Assembly: GCA_013398275.1 (NCBI GenBank)
Contig: VZSE01005940.1
Span: forward strand, 1,400,687-1,464,686
DNA from: Promerops cafer
Taxonomy: Eukaryota > Chordata > Aves > Passeriformes > Nectariniidae
Length of the DNA: 64,000 nucleotides
Reading direction: 5' to 3'
A model generated the notes under the pieces. The model saw nothing but the letters and a program-made list of their open reading frames with translations, made no database searches and was not told the DNA's origin. Shown here one piece after another: positions 26,101 through 39,636 of this stretch. The translations under genes and the position numbers were made by a program. Numbering within the stretch: position 1 is the stretch's first letter; each line of letters opens with the position of its first letter.

Positions 26101-29100
26101 CAACAGAGAGCAATAACACTTTCTTTATGGTTCAGTTTACCATGTGTAATTGCCAGTGTTAATCTACACAGAAGTACTCTAAATCCCAGTCCTAAAGAAA
26201 CTCTAACCTCATCCAAGTTTGTTTTCTGGAACTGAGCAAGAGCAAAGCACACAGCTGTGTTTTGAAGGAAGTCTAGAAAGTTTGAAATCATTACCTTTCA
26301 AATAGGAGGATCCCTGCTTCTTTTAACTTTTTATAAGCTCATTTACTTGTTCGGATCCTTTAGGTTCTCAAAGCTTGTCATATTTTTAATATGCCTTTCT
26401 GGTATGAATTTAAAATCCAGTCAAAAAGTTTGATGACTGACTCCATCCCAAATCTTTGCAAAGGAGGACATTGTCTGCATTGTTCCAAGTGCCTCCATCT
26501 ATCTGACAATTCCCTTTGCCTGGAAAGGGAGGATTGCTTAGGAAGGTTGGCCCCTTCCAGCTGAATCACTGGCATACACAACAAACAAGCAAACCAAAAC
26601 CAAGCATCTCCTGTCCCTGTTCACACAATTTAATACAACCAAGGTTTTCCCCCATCTATAAAGCATGAGTCCAGCACCTCTGAAAAGCAGTCAGTTGAGG
26701 TTTCTTTTTCACTGCAACTCCTCATGCAGTCCAAGTTGAACTGAGATCAAGTTCTATTTTAATTATTCTATTGTGCTTTTGGTGTTTAAACAATCACATT
26801 TCATGGCAGAGACAGCTGCAGTTCAAAAGCACATGCAAATAGCTATTTTTCAGGTAAGAATTGATCTGCCATGGCTAATAGTAATCATTTCAGATGTAAA
26901 AGAGAATTATTGCCCCAAGACTGAGGTGTGCAGTCCTTGGTCTCTGCCTTTGTGAATGCATTGCTGTGGCAGATCATGGTCCTGAAGCAATTGCACCGAG
27001 TCTTCAACCAGCCCAGTATGAGCATTAGACCTGAAATGAAGGGTTTGCTTTTGTGACAGAGCAAGCATTATACATCTTAAAATTACCTTCCCATCTTGTT
27101 ACACCAGGGCCTGCCAAGCCCCTGCCCTCCCCAGCTCCCAGCAGGCTGTGACACACTGCTGTGGTCTCTCTCTTCCATCTCTGGGGAGCTCTGATGCTCC
27201 TTGCTCTCCCACACAGGGCCCATCCCACCAGACAGCAAGGCTGAGCTCCACACTGGGGGTGACCTGTGGTTTAGACAAGAGCAAATGAACTAAGAGCTTC
27301 CAGCTCTCAAAATGCTCACACTTTTCAAGACTTAAGGGAGCTGATTTCAGAAGTGTTCCATTAAGCCTTTACTTCGTTCACTGCCAAAATCTGTTAAGAT
27401 GTGAAGTGTGTCTCATCTCTGCCTCACCTGGCTGGGGTGAGTGCAGGAGCCCCCATGGGACACAGGGTCAGTCAGCCCAGGTACTCAGTGCCCTGCACTG
27501 CAGGCACATCAGATGCTTTTCTCTACTGGGAATTGTTTTCCTCATCCTTCTGAGCAGTGTAATACAGTAACACATTGCATGGTGGAAATGAGAACTTCTT
27601 TTTAAAATCAAGCATCTTTAGTTAGCAACACACAAACCAGAGAGCACCAAACCTCCCACTTATGAGTTGGTTGCTTAGCAGTTACAAAAGGGACACAAAC
27701 ACTTGCATAATCCAAGATATCTATGAGTCCAAATCTTGCATATTTAAGCAATTTGCAGAGTCAGGGTTACTACAAACTCAGCATTGGCATGCTATCTATT
27801 GGACTATAATCAAACACGAATTAATTTGGGCTATTGCTTTTTAAATGCTCATGGGAGGTTTTTAAAGCACATTCTCTACAGAGAAAGAGAAATAAGTAAC
27901 ATTGCTCATGCTGTGAGCAACATTACCTTACAACAGTGCTTAGCTACTACACAGTAAACTGGATATGAAAAATCAAGGGGCTCTTCAAAACCTGATTCTT
28001 CAGCAGCTCTGTCATACAAAGGTGGCACTGTCACACAGGCGAAGAGGCAGAGCCCAGAAAGCAGAAGGGACGTTCAAAGTTGACACATGAATCCTTTTAA
28101 ACCCTCAGTGCCTTGGCACACTGCTGTGCCTGGCCTTGTCCTTCCTCACACTCACCCCATTAAAGGCAATGAGAGTGAGGTCTTGGAGGAGCTGAAACTG
28201 GGCCCTAGATGGGGAATTTTACAGAAGTCACACTGGTTAGTAGGTGCTTTTAGTTGGCTAAGAAAAAAAATGGAGAGCTGTTATCTTCCTAACCCAGATG
28301 GGTTTGGGTTTTGTTTGTTTGGGTTTTGTTCTGCAGCATAAGAAACACAGTAACTTATTTCTATTCAATTGATTTTTTTTTTTTTTTGCCATTCCCTAAT
28401 ATTAAAAGAAAAAACAAAGGCTGTGTATTGGTTACAAATGCAGTAGTGCTTCTTAATAACAAATCAAACCCTACCTTAGAGTCTGAGCTCACTTAAACCA
28501 ACAGAGACAGGCAATGAGGAAGGTAGAACTTGTGCTTCTCAGGAAAACAACAATATTAATTTTGCAGTTAGAGATCTCTTTCCTATTTTGCTGTTATACA
28601 ATACTATTCCTGTACAAAACTAGTTGGTTTGGGTTTCTTCATATACACAGCAACAGAGCTCATGATGCACACTACCCTGGAGCATTACCTCAAGGAAAAA
28701 AACTCTTCTTATCAAGCTGGCAGCACGCACATGAAATCCACACTCTACTGGCAAATATTGACCCCTCTGAGCAAGAGCTAAGTGAATTTCACTGACCCAA
28801 TCAGGCAGGTGGCTTGTCATCCTGTATGCAAGGAGGAAAGGGAGCAGAGCCCTCTAGAAACAAGGATCCAGAATAGGTTAGAAAGAAAGGACACCTGACT
28901 GTCCAGGCTGAGAGCTTTATCTATTTTATAGCTGCTCTGTAAAGCTCTTGCCACACGTGGGTAGAACTCAGGGAAGAGGCATATGCCAGATCCTACACTC
29001 ACAGGTTATGTACAGGAGCAACTGAGAAAGCATTAATTGAGCTGCCACAGAAAGCATAAAAGGACTCTGTAGACCACAAAGCAAGCTCTTCATCCCAACA

Positions 29101-31663
29101 GTGACTCTAGGTCTCTGAAGAGTAGTGTAAAAAAAAAAAACCTTCAAATTTCTCCCTACAGGTTGACTAAACTAAAAAAAAAATAAAGTATAAGAGCAGT
29201 ACTTTGCTTTATTAGACTATTCCCAGGCGCAAGCAATAAAAGTTAATGTTAATACTGATCAATTTAGATGATTTAAGGAGGATTGTTTACAGTTTTCTGC
29301 TAAGTCATAAACAAGCACTCAAAAGAAGCTGCACTCAACAGCCTGCAGTGCACATACAGCCTTTGGCATGGGGCTGGGTGAAGAGAGCTACAGAAAAGGC
29401 TCTATGCCTATTTTCCTAGCTCCTAAGGCTTCAAAAGTGACATCTCACTTTTGAATGAGCTGTGTAAAAACAACGTGACCATCGATAATTTCATCATCAC
29501 CATGTGATCAGCAAATACCTGGTAATTATCTCAAGGCAACCATTCCTAATTACTCATTATTTTAAAGCACAGAAATATTAGTAAAAGCAGCCCTAAATGG
29601 GGACCAGAAGCTGTGTCCCTCTGCTGCCAGGAACAGCATTCCATGCCTCCTAGGTGTGAGGCACAACTGCCTCAGACCTCAGTTCAGATCCATGCCAGCC
29701 ACAGTCAGCAGTGCCTCATACATAACAATCAGCCTGGTTCAAACATCATTCAAGATATTTTTCTTCTTTTCCAGTATCAGCAGAGATAAACAGCTTGAAT
29801 AAGGGCATCAGAGCTACAGCAAGGGAAAGGCAGTCTTGTGATGAAGTTAAACCCAATTAAAAGAGAGTTAAATCCCTGCAACCACTGAGGGTACCCACAT
29901 GTTCAACGCAGAAAGTTACCTATAGTGTTGAAGAAAAATTACTCCATCAAAACCTACCACTGGAGGCAGCAGCTGAGAAAAAGTTTTGGCTTTTTGCTGA
30001 GCTGAAAGTCCTCATGCTCGGTATTTTTATCTAGGTTTGCCAGTTTCTTTTGCTTAAAGGCAAAAAGCATGCAGCCATGGGGCAGTTGTAGGCTGCCATT
30101 ACAGCTGTTGCAGGAGAAGGCAGCTCAGTTCAACTGGTTATTTATGAAAATTAAACAGTTTTACAACACTCTACTCCCAAAAACTTCTCTCCTGAAAGAA
30201 ACCCACCAATGCACATATTCTACTCTTCCAAATACAATTAAAAAGAAGCCCAGTAATCACAAACAGCCTTAGCAGCAAAACTCTTGACATGGTTCCTTGA
30301 GGATAACACCAGAGGTACACACAGCTAAAACACAGAGAGACCCCCTGGGCTGGGCTTAAATAGAGCCCTGGGCCCCAGGGCCAGGGTATGGGAGGGTGCC
30401 CAGGTGAGGCTGTTCAGGGCATGAAGGCTTAGTGGTGCCCTCAGGGACCAGGCAATTAGTCCTACTCCTTTCAGCTGCCAAACACACTTTATATCACCTT
30501 CTTTAGGTTCAGGGGGAAGATGCATGTATGTCCCACATTTGCACACACAGAATAATCCCCCCAGAGCACTTTCTCCAGCTCTGCCTACCATTGAAATTAG
30601 CTAATATACCTGCATTCTGTCCTGGAAAGCCTTCAGTGTCTTGCTCAGTAAGTGACTTCATCCAAATAATTGGAGGTTTCTGCCATATAATAATGTGAGG
30701 TGGTTTGTACCATTGGTATGGGATAAAAATAACATAGTAGAAATCCCTTTTTTTTTTACTGGAGCTTCCACCAGAGCTATCAACCCTTGATAAAAATATA
30801 TTTCTGGCTGTCCATAGGCCACAGTAGAAGACAAGTAATAAAGCCTTCAGTCTGAAGGTGTGATGGCATACTCCCACGTCCTGCCTTCAGGGATGGGAAG
30901 GAGCTATGGACAAACATGTACACTATGTCTACAGGCAGCAGCAGAGGGGCTTCAACCAACAGCTTCTAGACCACATGAATTGTGTGTCTACTGCCTGCAC
31001 CTCTAAATGGCCTTTCCAGCTCGGCAGAAATCAGTCCTGGCAGAATCCCCATCTCATATCACAAAAACAAGTGTGTTGGTTTTTATCTGCCTGTGTGTTA
31101 CATGAATGCTGGTTTATGTTGGTTGCTACCTCAGGTCACAGATAAAGAAAACAAACACTCAGTGCTTGTTTGAAGTGGACTGAATTATGCTATTTTTAGC
31201 TTTTTTTAAAATTAGTTTAAATTATTAGCTTAACTCTTTTGTTCTAGGAAAGACAGAAAAATCTATGAAGTGCTGTATCTTTTCCTTACTGGAGATAAAA
31301 CTATATGATAACTCTAAGTCTTCTACAAGTATCCACAAATATTTGTGTCCTCGTTTATAATCCTTAAACAACAGTTTTGGAAGATTTTTTTTCCTGTGAG
31401 AGAACATAATCTTCATCCAACTTGCAGAGGAAAGAGGCTCTCTTCTCAATTGGAACCCTTTACATTCCTATATGCCTTGTACAAACAAAATTGCCAATTG
31501 AAATGCCAGTGCTAGTTCTTGCAATGAGCTCCTTCCATATGTGCTAGAGAAAAAGCAATGAATCATTGAGGGAAACAGAGGCTAAAGCAAATCAGCCCTT
31601 TCCCATTAAATGCTACCATATCCAGCATTTCAATTAGCTAATATTGATACTATAATTTTGTAT

Positions 31664-31714
31664 GTTGGTGATTGCACGTGCAATACATAACAGCAAATTA
31701 CTGCAATCACCAAC
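31664..31714. repeat. 13-bp inverted repeat with palindromic E-box
   Basis: GTTGGTGATTGCA (31664-31676) and TGCAATCACCAAC (31702-31714) are exact complements with a 25-base loop. A separate 14-bp perfect palindrome ATTGCACGTGCAAT (31671-31684), centred on the E-box CACGTG, overlaps the left arm. Confidence 0.9.
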
Positions 31715-34695
31715 TGTTGAACAAGCGCTTCTGACTCACCAGCTACTCTTTGATCTTAAATTGTAGTTTCCTATTAACAGTTAAGTACCATAAATGTACA
31801 TTAATATAAATGAGAAAGGAGGTAAGTTTACAAAACACGAGAAAAAATAAGTCAAGGGAAAAGGCACAGCAGTGAGTAATTGTATATGTAATGGCAGTCT
31901 CCATACTATGCTCTTTCCTTTCCTTGCTAGCTCATGTAAAAATCACCCTGGTTGTTACTGCTAAGGAGAATTTGACACTAAAACAATCCCTCAAACCCCT
32001 GAGCACTTCAGACTGCTCCCCTTGCCCAGTTTCCTTGACCTCAATGTGCTCTGCAGGCACTGGACATTCTTATCTTTCATGAGGAGCTGTGTAGAGGATT
32101 TACTCTGATACAGTCAGAGGGCCCGAGATGACATTCGAGACCTAATTCTTACTTTTGCTAAGGTTGCCTTACATCATGATAGAGTAAGGCAGCATTAGCA
32201 GGCATCAGGTTCTTATAACTGGCTAACTGCCTGTTTTTTCTCTGGCTAAGAATACAGTTGTGACGAGGGGAACACCAAGAGAGAAACCAGAGTCAGATAG
32301 CAGCAGAGATAATCTTAAACAAAGCTAAGTTGTATATTATCTGCATGCTCATTAATTACTTTGTTGTTACTGTGCTCAGATGTCACAATGGCACCATGTA
32401 GTAGTATATGATCCATTTAGTATTATAATGTGCTTTTTAATATATCAGCACATAGAAATCAAAAGGCTGTTTTCCTTTCTGGGTTTAAAAATACCTGTCA
32501 TTGCTAAGCTCACAACTGACTGTATTATCTAGCGTAGACAGCTGAGAATGTGAGAAGGCTCACTAAAAAGCATTTCACAAAAATTTCTAATTCTCTTCTA
32601 AGAAAGGTTAGTCCATACAAAAATGCAGAGTCTATTAAAAGATGCTCAATAAGATACATTGCACGTTCTCCAAATGTCCGTCACAGATGGCTTTCTGTCT
32701 GTAATTGTGATTTGAAAAAAATACTGGTTTATGTTCCACAGAACACAGGAAAAAATATAGAAGGAAATTAGAGCCAGCCACTAGAAAGGAACAGACTCTA
32801 CCAAGTAAATTGCAAAGCTGTAGGAAGAGCTCCTATTACTCAGGGTTGAAACTCTCCTAACATCCAGAGAAGAGGGCTGAATGATGTGCAACATGTCAAC
32901 ATGTCCTTATTTAGGGACTGCTGCCTTGGACAAGCTGCCAAACAAGGGGAAAGCAAATGAACCATGAGAAAAGCAGGTAAAAATGTGTAGTGCTTTGGCT
33001 CAGAAGTCCCATGTATGGAAAGCCCATAAACACCCACGAGTCAGAGCAAACCACTGCACACCTCGTGCCTGAGTAAGCCCTGCCACGGGCGCTGGGAACC
33101 GCAGCATCGCGGGCTGCCCGCCCGAGAATTCACCAGCCCAGTTCTGGGGCCGCTCACTGCTCTTACAAGGGCCAGCTCTCTGGGCTGTGCATGGAGGAGC
33201 CAAGTGGCAAAGCAAGATGTGTTCCCATGAACGTGCCCTGCTAGAGACTCTGCAGAGGATGCTCTTCTTGACAGGCCACACTCATTCCCGTTGCTCCCAA
33301 AATGTACTGCAAAGGTGACACGTTCCGCTGCCGAGCAAAGGAAGCTCAGCTTTTGAAAGGCTTAATTCCACACAATTTTCTTAAAAATTCCTGTCATCTT
33401 GGAGGACTCGGTAGACTGCAACAGAAATTTTACTCTCCTATATTCTTCAGACGTGCAGGGGATATATGACCTTTTGTATGGGCCCCTTTTCTGTGCCCTA
33501 AACACCATCTCAGCATGTGCAGCAACACAAACCTAATGGAATATATGGCCACGTGAGAATAGACTCCAGCAGCATCATTGCACTGAAATGAAGAGTTCAG
33601 ATTCTTATCACAACCCTCCTGTCTGAATTTCACCACTGAAACTGATTTAAAATCCTTTTTATCAAAGCACTCTCCTCCACGAGAATTTTACAAAGTTGCA
33701 GCTAAAGCCTGTGACAGAACATTCTGCCTCCACACCTTTGGGACCTCCTGTCTGCAGCAGCTGAAGTCAGCACCAGTCAGTCAGAGCCTGCTCTGTATAT
33801 CCAGAATAAGCAATTTGCTCACACCTCCAGACACTTGTGGACAAATAAGGACTACAGGCCTTACCTGCTGATTCTTTTGAGCTATTTCATAAAGTAGAGG
33901 TTCGATGGTTTGGAATAAATGAAGAAAACTGGGTCCTCATTCTTACAATATCTCTTTCATTGGAAAATGTGAACTTATCAAACTGCTACTGAAGCTGAAT
34001 CCTACCAAGATTATGGAACTGGGACCGACATCTGCAAAAGCAGGTTTAGTTTTACTGCATTCAGTTAACTGAAATATATAACTCCCACACCTATAAAATA
34101 GGCTACTCAGCTGGAAAACCAATGTGTCTTCAGCTTGTGGCATTTTAGTATATACAGATTTTTTAAAATCATTATTTGTTGTTATGGTCAGAACTGCTAA
34201 ACAGCATAATCCACCAACTCAATCTGTAAGGGCAAAATAAGCAGTTGTCATTCAGCACTCCATCAACACCCCCTCTACCAGATGCCTTCTCAATCTTCTC
34301 TTCATCATCCAAACTCAGCTGCAACACTTATCCTGAATACCATTTTTCCAAATAAATCCCAATAATATGGTATATAAGGTATAGATTTTCAGTTAGTTGA
34401 GAGCTCTGTGGCTGTTGAGAACTAGATGTGTGCACTGAAGTCAGGTACAGGAGTTCCAGGGGACTCCAGTGGGGCTGCAGCTTTGGAGAGTTGGGTCACA
34501 TCTTCCACTGCAGGATTTACATCAGTGAGGTCACTGGGTGCTTAAAGGGAACATGCACAGTCATATATAAGTTAAGATGCTGATGTCAGATGAATTAAGA
34601 TTATACCACTGAGTTAAATGCTGATTTCCTTTTATTATTTTCGCAGAGCCTAGTTTTAAGGGCACAAATTCATGGAATGTGACATCAGGTGGAAG

Positions 34696-34721
34696 GTTCA
34701 TAATTTATATAAATTATGAAC
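34696..34721. repeat. 26-bp perfect AT-rich palindrome
   Basis: Its arms are GTTCATAATTTAT and its exact complement, with no spacer. It can form a cruciform, or serve as a dimeric protein site. Confidence 0.95.
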
Positions 34722-36399
34722 TAGACTGATGATACAAACATCAAGCAAGTAAAGATAGTGCTAGGAAAGAAAATAAGCTTCCAGATTGGGCACAATGTTG
34801 TACACATTTTAGGATCCTGCAAGGCACCACACAGAACAGTACATGAATTTATAAATAAAATTAAATGCTTGAAACCAATTTGATGCAGCCACTCAATCAT
34901 AAAAAGAATTATTTAGATCTATTCACGGCTGCTGAATAATATACTTTTCATAAATTTTTAAGTGTAGTCAGTATCTCACTACATATAAAGCTGCGTTGTT
35001 TTCAAGTCCTTAGAACTGGTATAATTTAATAAATTGAGCTCCTATTTTGCAGATTCCTCTTTGCTTTAGGGTAAATGTTTTGCAAAAATTTAGCCAAGAA
35101 AGATATAGCCTTTTTATATACATATACATGTACATACAAGTTTATATAAGACTCTGAAAAAAGAAGTTGTTTGTTATGTTCCTGTTAGTAGTTCTGAAGA
35201 CTTTAAGCACCACTTGTGTCCCCTCCTCTGGAGCAGCAGTACACTTGGCAGGGAGATCTTGTGCTAGGAGCTCTGTGTGTTGGCAATGCAACTTTAGCCA
35301 AATATGTGAAAATGTATCCTAATTTGGCCAAGTCACAAACTGTAACAAGCCATGCCCTGCATATGTCCTGCTGTACCTGCTGAATACTTGCTGCTACACT
35401 CTCTGATTATTCCAGTAGGAATGCTCAGATTCACGATAAAGCATTATTTTATTTGCAGATTTTCTTCTGGACTTTTCTTGGGTCTTCCTAGGCTGTCTGG
35501 GTCTGGAATCAGTGAAAGAAGCCTTTTCTCTTGTGCTGTCTGCACTTCCCGCTGGCCTTAGAGCTTGTGGGAGAGAAAAGTGTCTGATTTACACACAGAA
35601 CCAGAAAGGGTTGAACTTTAGTGGGAGAGAACAGAGGGTAGACTTCAACCGAGGCAACAAACTGACACTCAGCATGGAGGAGGAATAAAGGGACATCTGA
35701 GGAGCAGCTGTGCTCCCTGAGAACCATCAAGTCTGGGAAGGCAAAGAAACATAAAGGAGCGAGGAGGTAATCGCTACATCGGAATGGGCAACAGCAGAGG
35801 AACCAGAAAGGGACATGGGGCACCTTGAGTCCACAACTTCACAAAAAGGTCAAAATCCATGTAGGTAACTAGAAAAGGCTGAACAAAAAGTTTGATGACA
35901 AAGAGTCCAGCAGCAAGGCTTCAATCCCACCGAGGCACCTCAACCACTCAGTTCCTGCTCTGGGCTTTTGGAGAGGCTTGGCTGTGGTGAAACTCACGGT
36001 GTTGAGACTGAGAAAGCTGGGACAGGAAATGCTTCATCGCAGGCATTATGGCTGGGAATGGGACTGAGATGGAAGACCTGAGAAGGAGATCTGGAAGGTG
36101 AGATGTATCTCCTAAGAAACACCATGTGCAGTCTGAGATTGTGCTGAAAACCGACATTGGACTCACAGAAGAAATAGGTTAAGGAGGCAGGTATGGGAAA
36201 AGAGAAACCGTGTAACTGTACAGTTTAAAGTGATACAGAAATATACCAAAGCACAAATTACGTTTGCACTGGCACTGATTTCAGGCAGACTCCGACGAGG
36301 GAGTCCTTGCTAGCAGTGGCTCGAGGTGTGTGGCATTTGGCATCCCCGGCGAGCACAGCCACGTTAGACACCCCCATCCCTAAAATGTACCCGACACAC

Positions 36400-37320
36400 C
36401 TAAGCACGGTCACCGGCCCCTCACAGAGGAGCCACAGATGGGCCTGGGCTGCGGCTCCGGCACTCTCGCTCCGGGGCGCCGCTTCCCTCGGGAGCAGCAG
36501 CCGGCCGGGCGGGGGGTGCGGCTGGGGGTGGCACCGGCGGGACAGACACGGGCTGCCACCGACCTGCGTATGGCCCGGCGGGGATATCCACAGCGACCCG
36601 CGTATGCCCCGGCGGGGATATCCACACCGGCCCTTCCAGGCCTCCGCGGGAGCCGCCGGCGCGGCTCGAAGAAGGGGCCGACCCGCAAACTCTGCCCGGG
36701 GCGCTTCCCCAAGCCCCGGCCGGGGGCAGCCGCTCACCTCCGACACGAAACGCATCATTCGCAATTAGCGGTTTGCTGTGATACGGGAGCGCATGGTTCG
36801 CATTACGGAAGAAATGACCTGATAATCGCCCGGCAGCAGCTTGCAGATGTGCTAAGTGACTGCGGTCCCGCTCCCCGTGCCGCTCCCCGGCGCCTTCGCT
36901 GCTCCCCTGCGCACAGCAGTGGCTCGGTGGCCCCGGGCTGGCCACCGCAGGGCACCTTAGAGCGCGGAGGTTGGAGGGATAAACATTGCTTTTGATCAAA
37001 GAGCTCTGAAAAGCAGTAAAATACGTCAAATACTTTCTGGTATGAAAGTATTTCTGCCTGAATTGTTTTACAAGTAAAATTCGAGGAGCTGAAATTTGGA
37101 AAGAGAAGAGGAAATGCTAGCGAGGGAACAAGGTCACAAGTTAAAGGGATGTGAATGTCCTGTGGTCCCCGGCGAAACGAGCGCTGCTGTGGCCGCCCCA
37201 CAGGCCCGCTGCCCCCGCGGGCCGTCCCCGCCCCGCCGCACCGACGGCTCGGGCTCACGGGGCACTGCGAGCTGTCCTCAGGGGACCGGGCGAACGGCGG
37301 GGCTGGGGCTGCGCTCAATC
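36400..37320. promoter_or_regulatory. CpG island about 13 kb upstream of LHX9
   Basis: Dense CpG at about 36400-36980 and again at 37165-37320, within otherwise AT-rich sequence. It contains a two-copy 34-bp tandem duplication (36561-36628) and a less GC-rich, non-repetitive block at 36740-36850. Open frames up to about 200 codons on both strands match no family I recognise and overlap one another in several frames, which points to composition and not coding. Confidence 0.6.
36561..36628 (+). repeat. 34-bp tandem duplication in CpG island
   Basis: Two adjacent 34-bp copies, 36561-36594 and 36595-36628, agree at 31 of 34 positions. Each holds a core reading CCCGGCGGGGATATCCACA. Confidence 0.9.
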
Positions 37321-38007
37321 GTTACCTTAGAGCTGCCGCAATCGCTTCTGTAACCTGTCCCCATCCACTGATTTGCCAAGCCTTTGTGAATACCAGGCTA
37401 TATAATTTCTTTATAAACGCATTTAATCACGAATCACCAAGCAAGCGTGTTGCGTTTAAGCAGTTACGAGAGGACAATGTCAAGCTCGCTTGCAATATGA
37501 AACCCGAAAGAGCTGAAGGCTCCAGAGAGCCGAGGTTGGTTGCTTTTGCTTTCAGGCTGGCCAGCAGAGCGCAGTGGATGCAGTGCTGGGGCTGTGGTGC
37601 TCTCCGAAGTTGCCCGCTCGCAGAGGGGTAGTAACTGCTGTGGCTCTGCGTGCAGACACGTGAGTAAGAAACCTCTCGGCATCAGCTTGTGTGTTGTCTC
37701 CGCGACTTAGTGAAACTATTTATGCTGGGGTAGTAAGAGTTGGCAGCCCATCTTATGTGTTTTACCGTGACTTTAAATGAGTCAAGGACGTTTTAAGTCC
37801 AGGCAAGGTCGTTGACAGATTTTCTTGGTTAAAATATTGCAGCATTTCCCATTAGCGTTATCTCCTGGAAATAGCATAAAGAGCACTACACAGCAACTAT
37901 GTAACTGACTGTCGTTTTATAGAAGTTCTATTTCCCTTGGCAAGTCCGTCACGTTTGGGAAGAGAACCCATGCCAGAAAGTCTGTTTCCTTCCAGTTTTC
38001 ATTAAAA

Positions 38008-38100
38008 AAAAAACAAAAACAAAAAAAAAAAAAACCACACACAAAAAAAAAAAAAAACACAAAAAAAAGAAAGAACCAAAAAAAACCCACACCACCACAC
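38008..38100 (+). repeat. A-rich low-complexity tract
   Basis: About 90 bases of A runs interrupted by CA, CC and GA, ending in CCACACCACCACACC. It may be a decayed poly(A) or simple repeat; no attached element is recognised. Confidence 0.85.
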
Positions 38101-39198
38101 CAAACTAGCAACAAGATGCTAGGACCAAAGGATGACGATGCATTTTGCATTTTGCATCCAACCTAGTTCAGCTTTTCAGCACCGTGTTTCGAACTTTAGG
38201 AATGATGTTTTGTGATAGAGTAGTTATGTGATAGAAAAGTGGCAGAAGATGCTGGGCTCGGTGGAAGAGCAGATTATATTCATGAAGCAACAGGATCTGG
38301 TACTCCATCTAATGAGAAATGGCAGTTTGTATTTTGTACATCCGAGAAAGAGGCCTCCTGAGGGGGCAAACAGTGACAGTCGTGCTGCTTTCAGTGGAGA
38401 CAAGATCAAGGCCACAATAACCCATTGGCAAGCTCTGTTCCTCCTCCAGGGTGTGCCTGAACCTTCACCTGGGTACCACCTGAGGTGTGGTATCTGTGGC
38501 TATACCACGGTGCATTTAACCTACAGCTCACACTTGGAAAAGGTGGAAAGAGTGGGTGAAAGTATGTGACAGGCTGCTCGAATATGCACGGTTTGGTCCT
38601 GGGTCCGGTTTTGGGTTTGGCTTTTCAAAGTTTGTGCTGCAGTCCGAGTGGCAGCAGTGACTCGATTTTTTGATTAATTTCCCTTTGGTACTTCTCTAAG
38701 GAGACTTGTCAGGAGGCAAGGCTTTGGGGAAATATAATTTCAAATGATTGGGACTGATTTACAGGCAACAGCAAAAGACTGGGATCATCTCATCCTTCCT
38801 CCTGCCCCCAGTGCTGGTCTGTACCCTGAAATGAACTATTTTTGGAGCGCCGGTATGCAGAGCATTTTTGCAGTTACACACAAAATAAAGGGATTTAAGA
38901 ACAAAAGATTGTTCTGGACAGTCAAACCGGAATGAGTTGGAAGGATACATTTAGGAAGTGGTTTCTTGGACGCTAATTAGGACCATTTGCTTGGGGTTGC
39001 CATTATTATGCTTTAAGACTGGAGGGCACGATAGATCAAATGATTTATATATCATTAACAATTCTTGTTAACCATAAGCAGGGTTGGGCTTTTCCATACT
39101 GATTACCAAGTCATGCAATAAGAACTTGTTTTATTTCTTCTGCAGTGTCCATATGAGCAAGTTAATGTGAAAATGAGTCCAAAAAGAAGTTTCAACTC

Positions 39199-39230
39199 TT
39201 TTTTTCTTTTTTTTTTTTTTTTTTTTTTTT
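39199..39230 (+). repeat. Poly(T) tract
   Basis: A 32-base T run with one C, 400 bases before the T/G minisatellite. Confidence 0.95.
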
Positions 39231-39636
39231 ATAAATGACTATTTAGCTTTTTTCATTCTGTGCGAGCAGCTGCGAAACTGAAGCCCATCATCTCTTTGTG
39301 GCTTCCACTGCTGGAATACTGGCATTTGCTGTACCTGATCTTGGCGTCCAGTGAATGTGTTTTAATTGTCATAAACCACTGAACCATATGCGAACATGTA
39401 TTTTCAGCAGTGCATCATTGAATACCTTTCACTTTCGTTTGTGTTACAGGTAACGGGCTACAATCCCACAATACAATTATTTTCCCTTTAAAAGAAACTA
39501 AGGAAGGGAGCATATGCGATCTGTAAATCCCATGGGTGTATCCAATGTTACTTTTGTAAGCAACGTGATGGCCAAAAATCGTTGATACCCCGAAGTTTGG
39601 ACTGTTGAGAGGGTGAGGGCGGCAGGGACGGACGGC

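Larger units (their letters stand above)
7036..36399. other. Long intergenic region upstream of LHX9, no exon recognised
   Basis: About 29 kb of mostly AT-rich sequence. All open frames are short, lack recognisable domains, and show no clear exon borders. Poly(A) runs occur at 8191-8204, 10168-10181 and about 10902-10928, and a small isolated CpG-rich patch at 11026-11110. In human the genes next upstream of LHX9 are C1orf53 and then DENND1B. I could not identify an exon of either here, though short exons could be missed by eye. Confidence 0.5.
37321..39636. other. Intergenic spacer between CpG islands and minisatellite
   Basis: AT-rich to mixed sequence with the A-rich tract at 38008-38100 and poly(T) at 39199-39230. 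A 113-codon frame at 38228-38569 has no recognisable domain. The stretch 37380-37470 is complex and AT-rich and could be regulatory. Confidence 0.5.

Noticed and set aside
29940..29975. Possible upstream LHX9 exon ending LEAA (frame reading NLPLEAA)
   Set aside because: It lacks the MLNGTT start and a splice donor after the motif, and it is 20 kb away. The match is coincidental.
36047..36101. ATG followed by AGNGTEMED and a donor-like GTGAG
   Set aside because: Superficial likeness to MLNGTTLEA only; most residues differ and the downstream phase is not that required by exon 1.
36421..37029. Open frames of 150-200 codons on both strands in the distal CpG island
   Set aside because: They overlap in several frames, are Pro/Ala/Arg/Gly-rich, and match no known protein. 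GC-rich DNA has few stop codons.
38228..38569. 113-codon frame with a CGICGYTTVHLTYSSH segment resembling a zinc finger
   Set aside because: The Cys/His spacing does not fit C2H2 or other zinc-finger patterns, and no exon borders or homologue are recognised.
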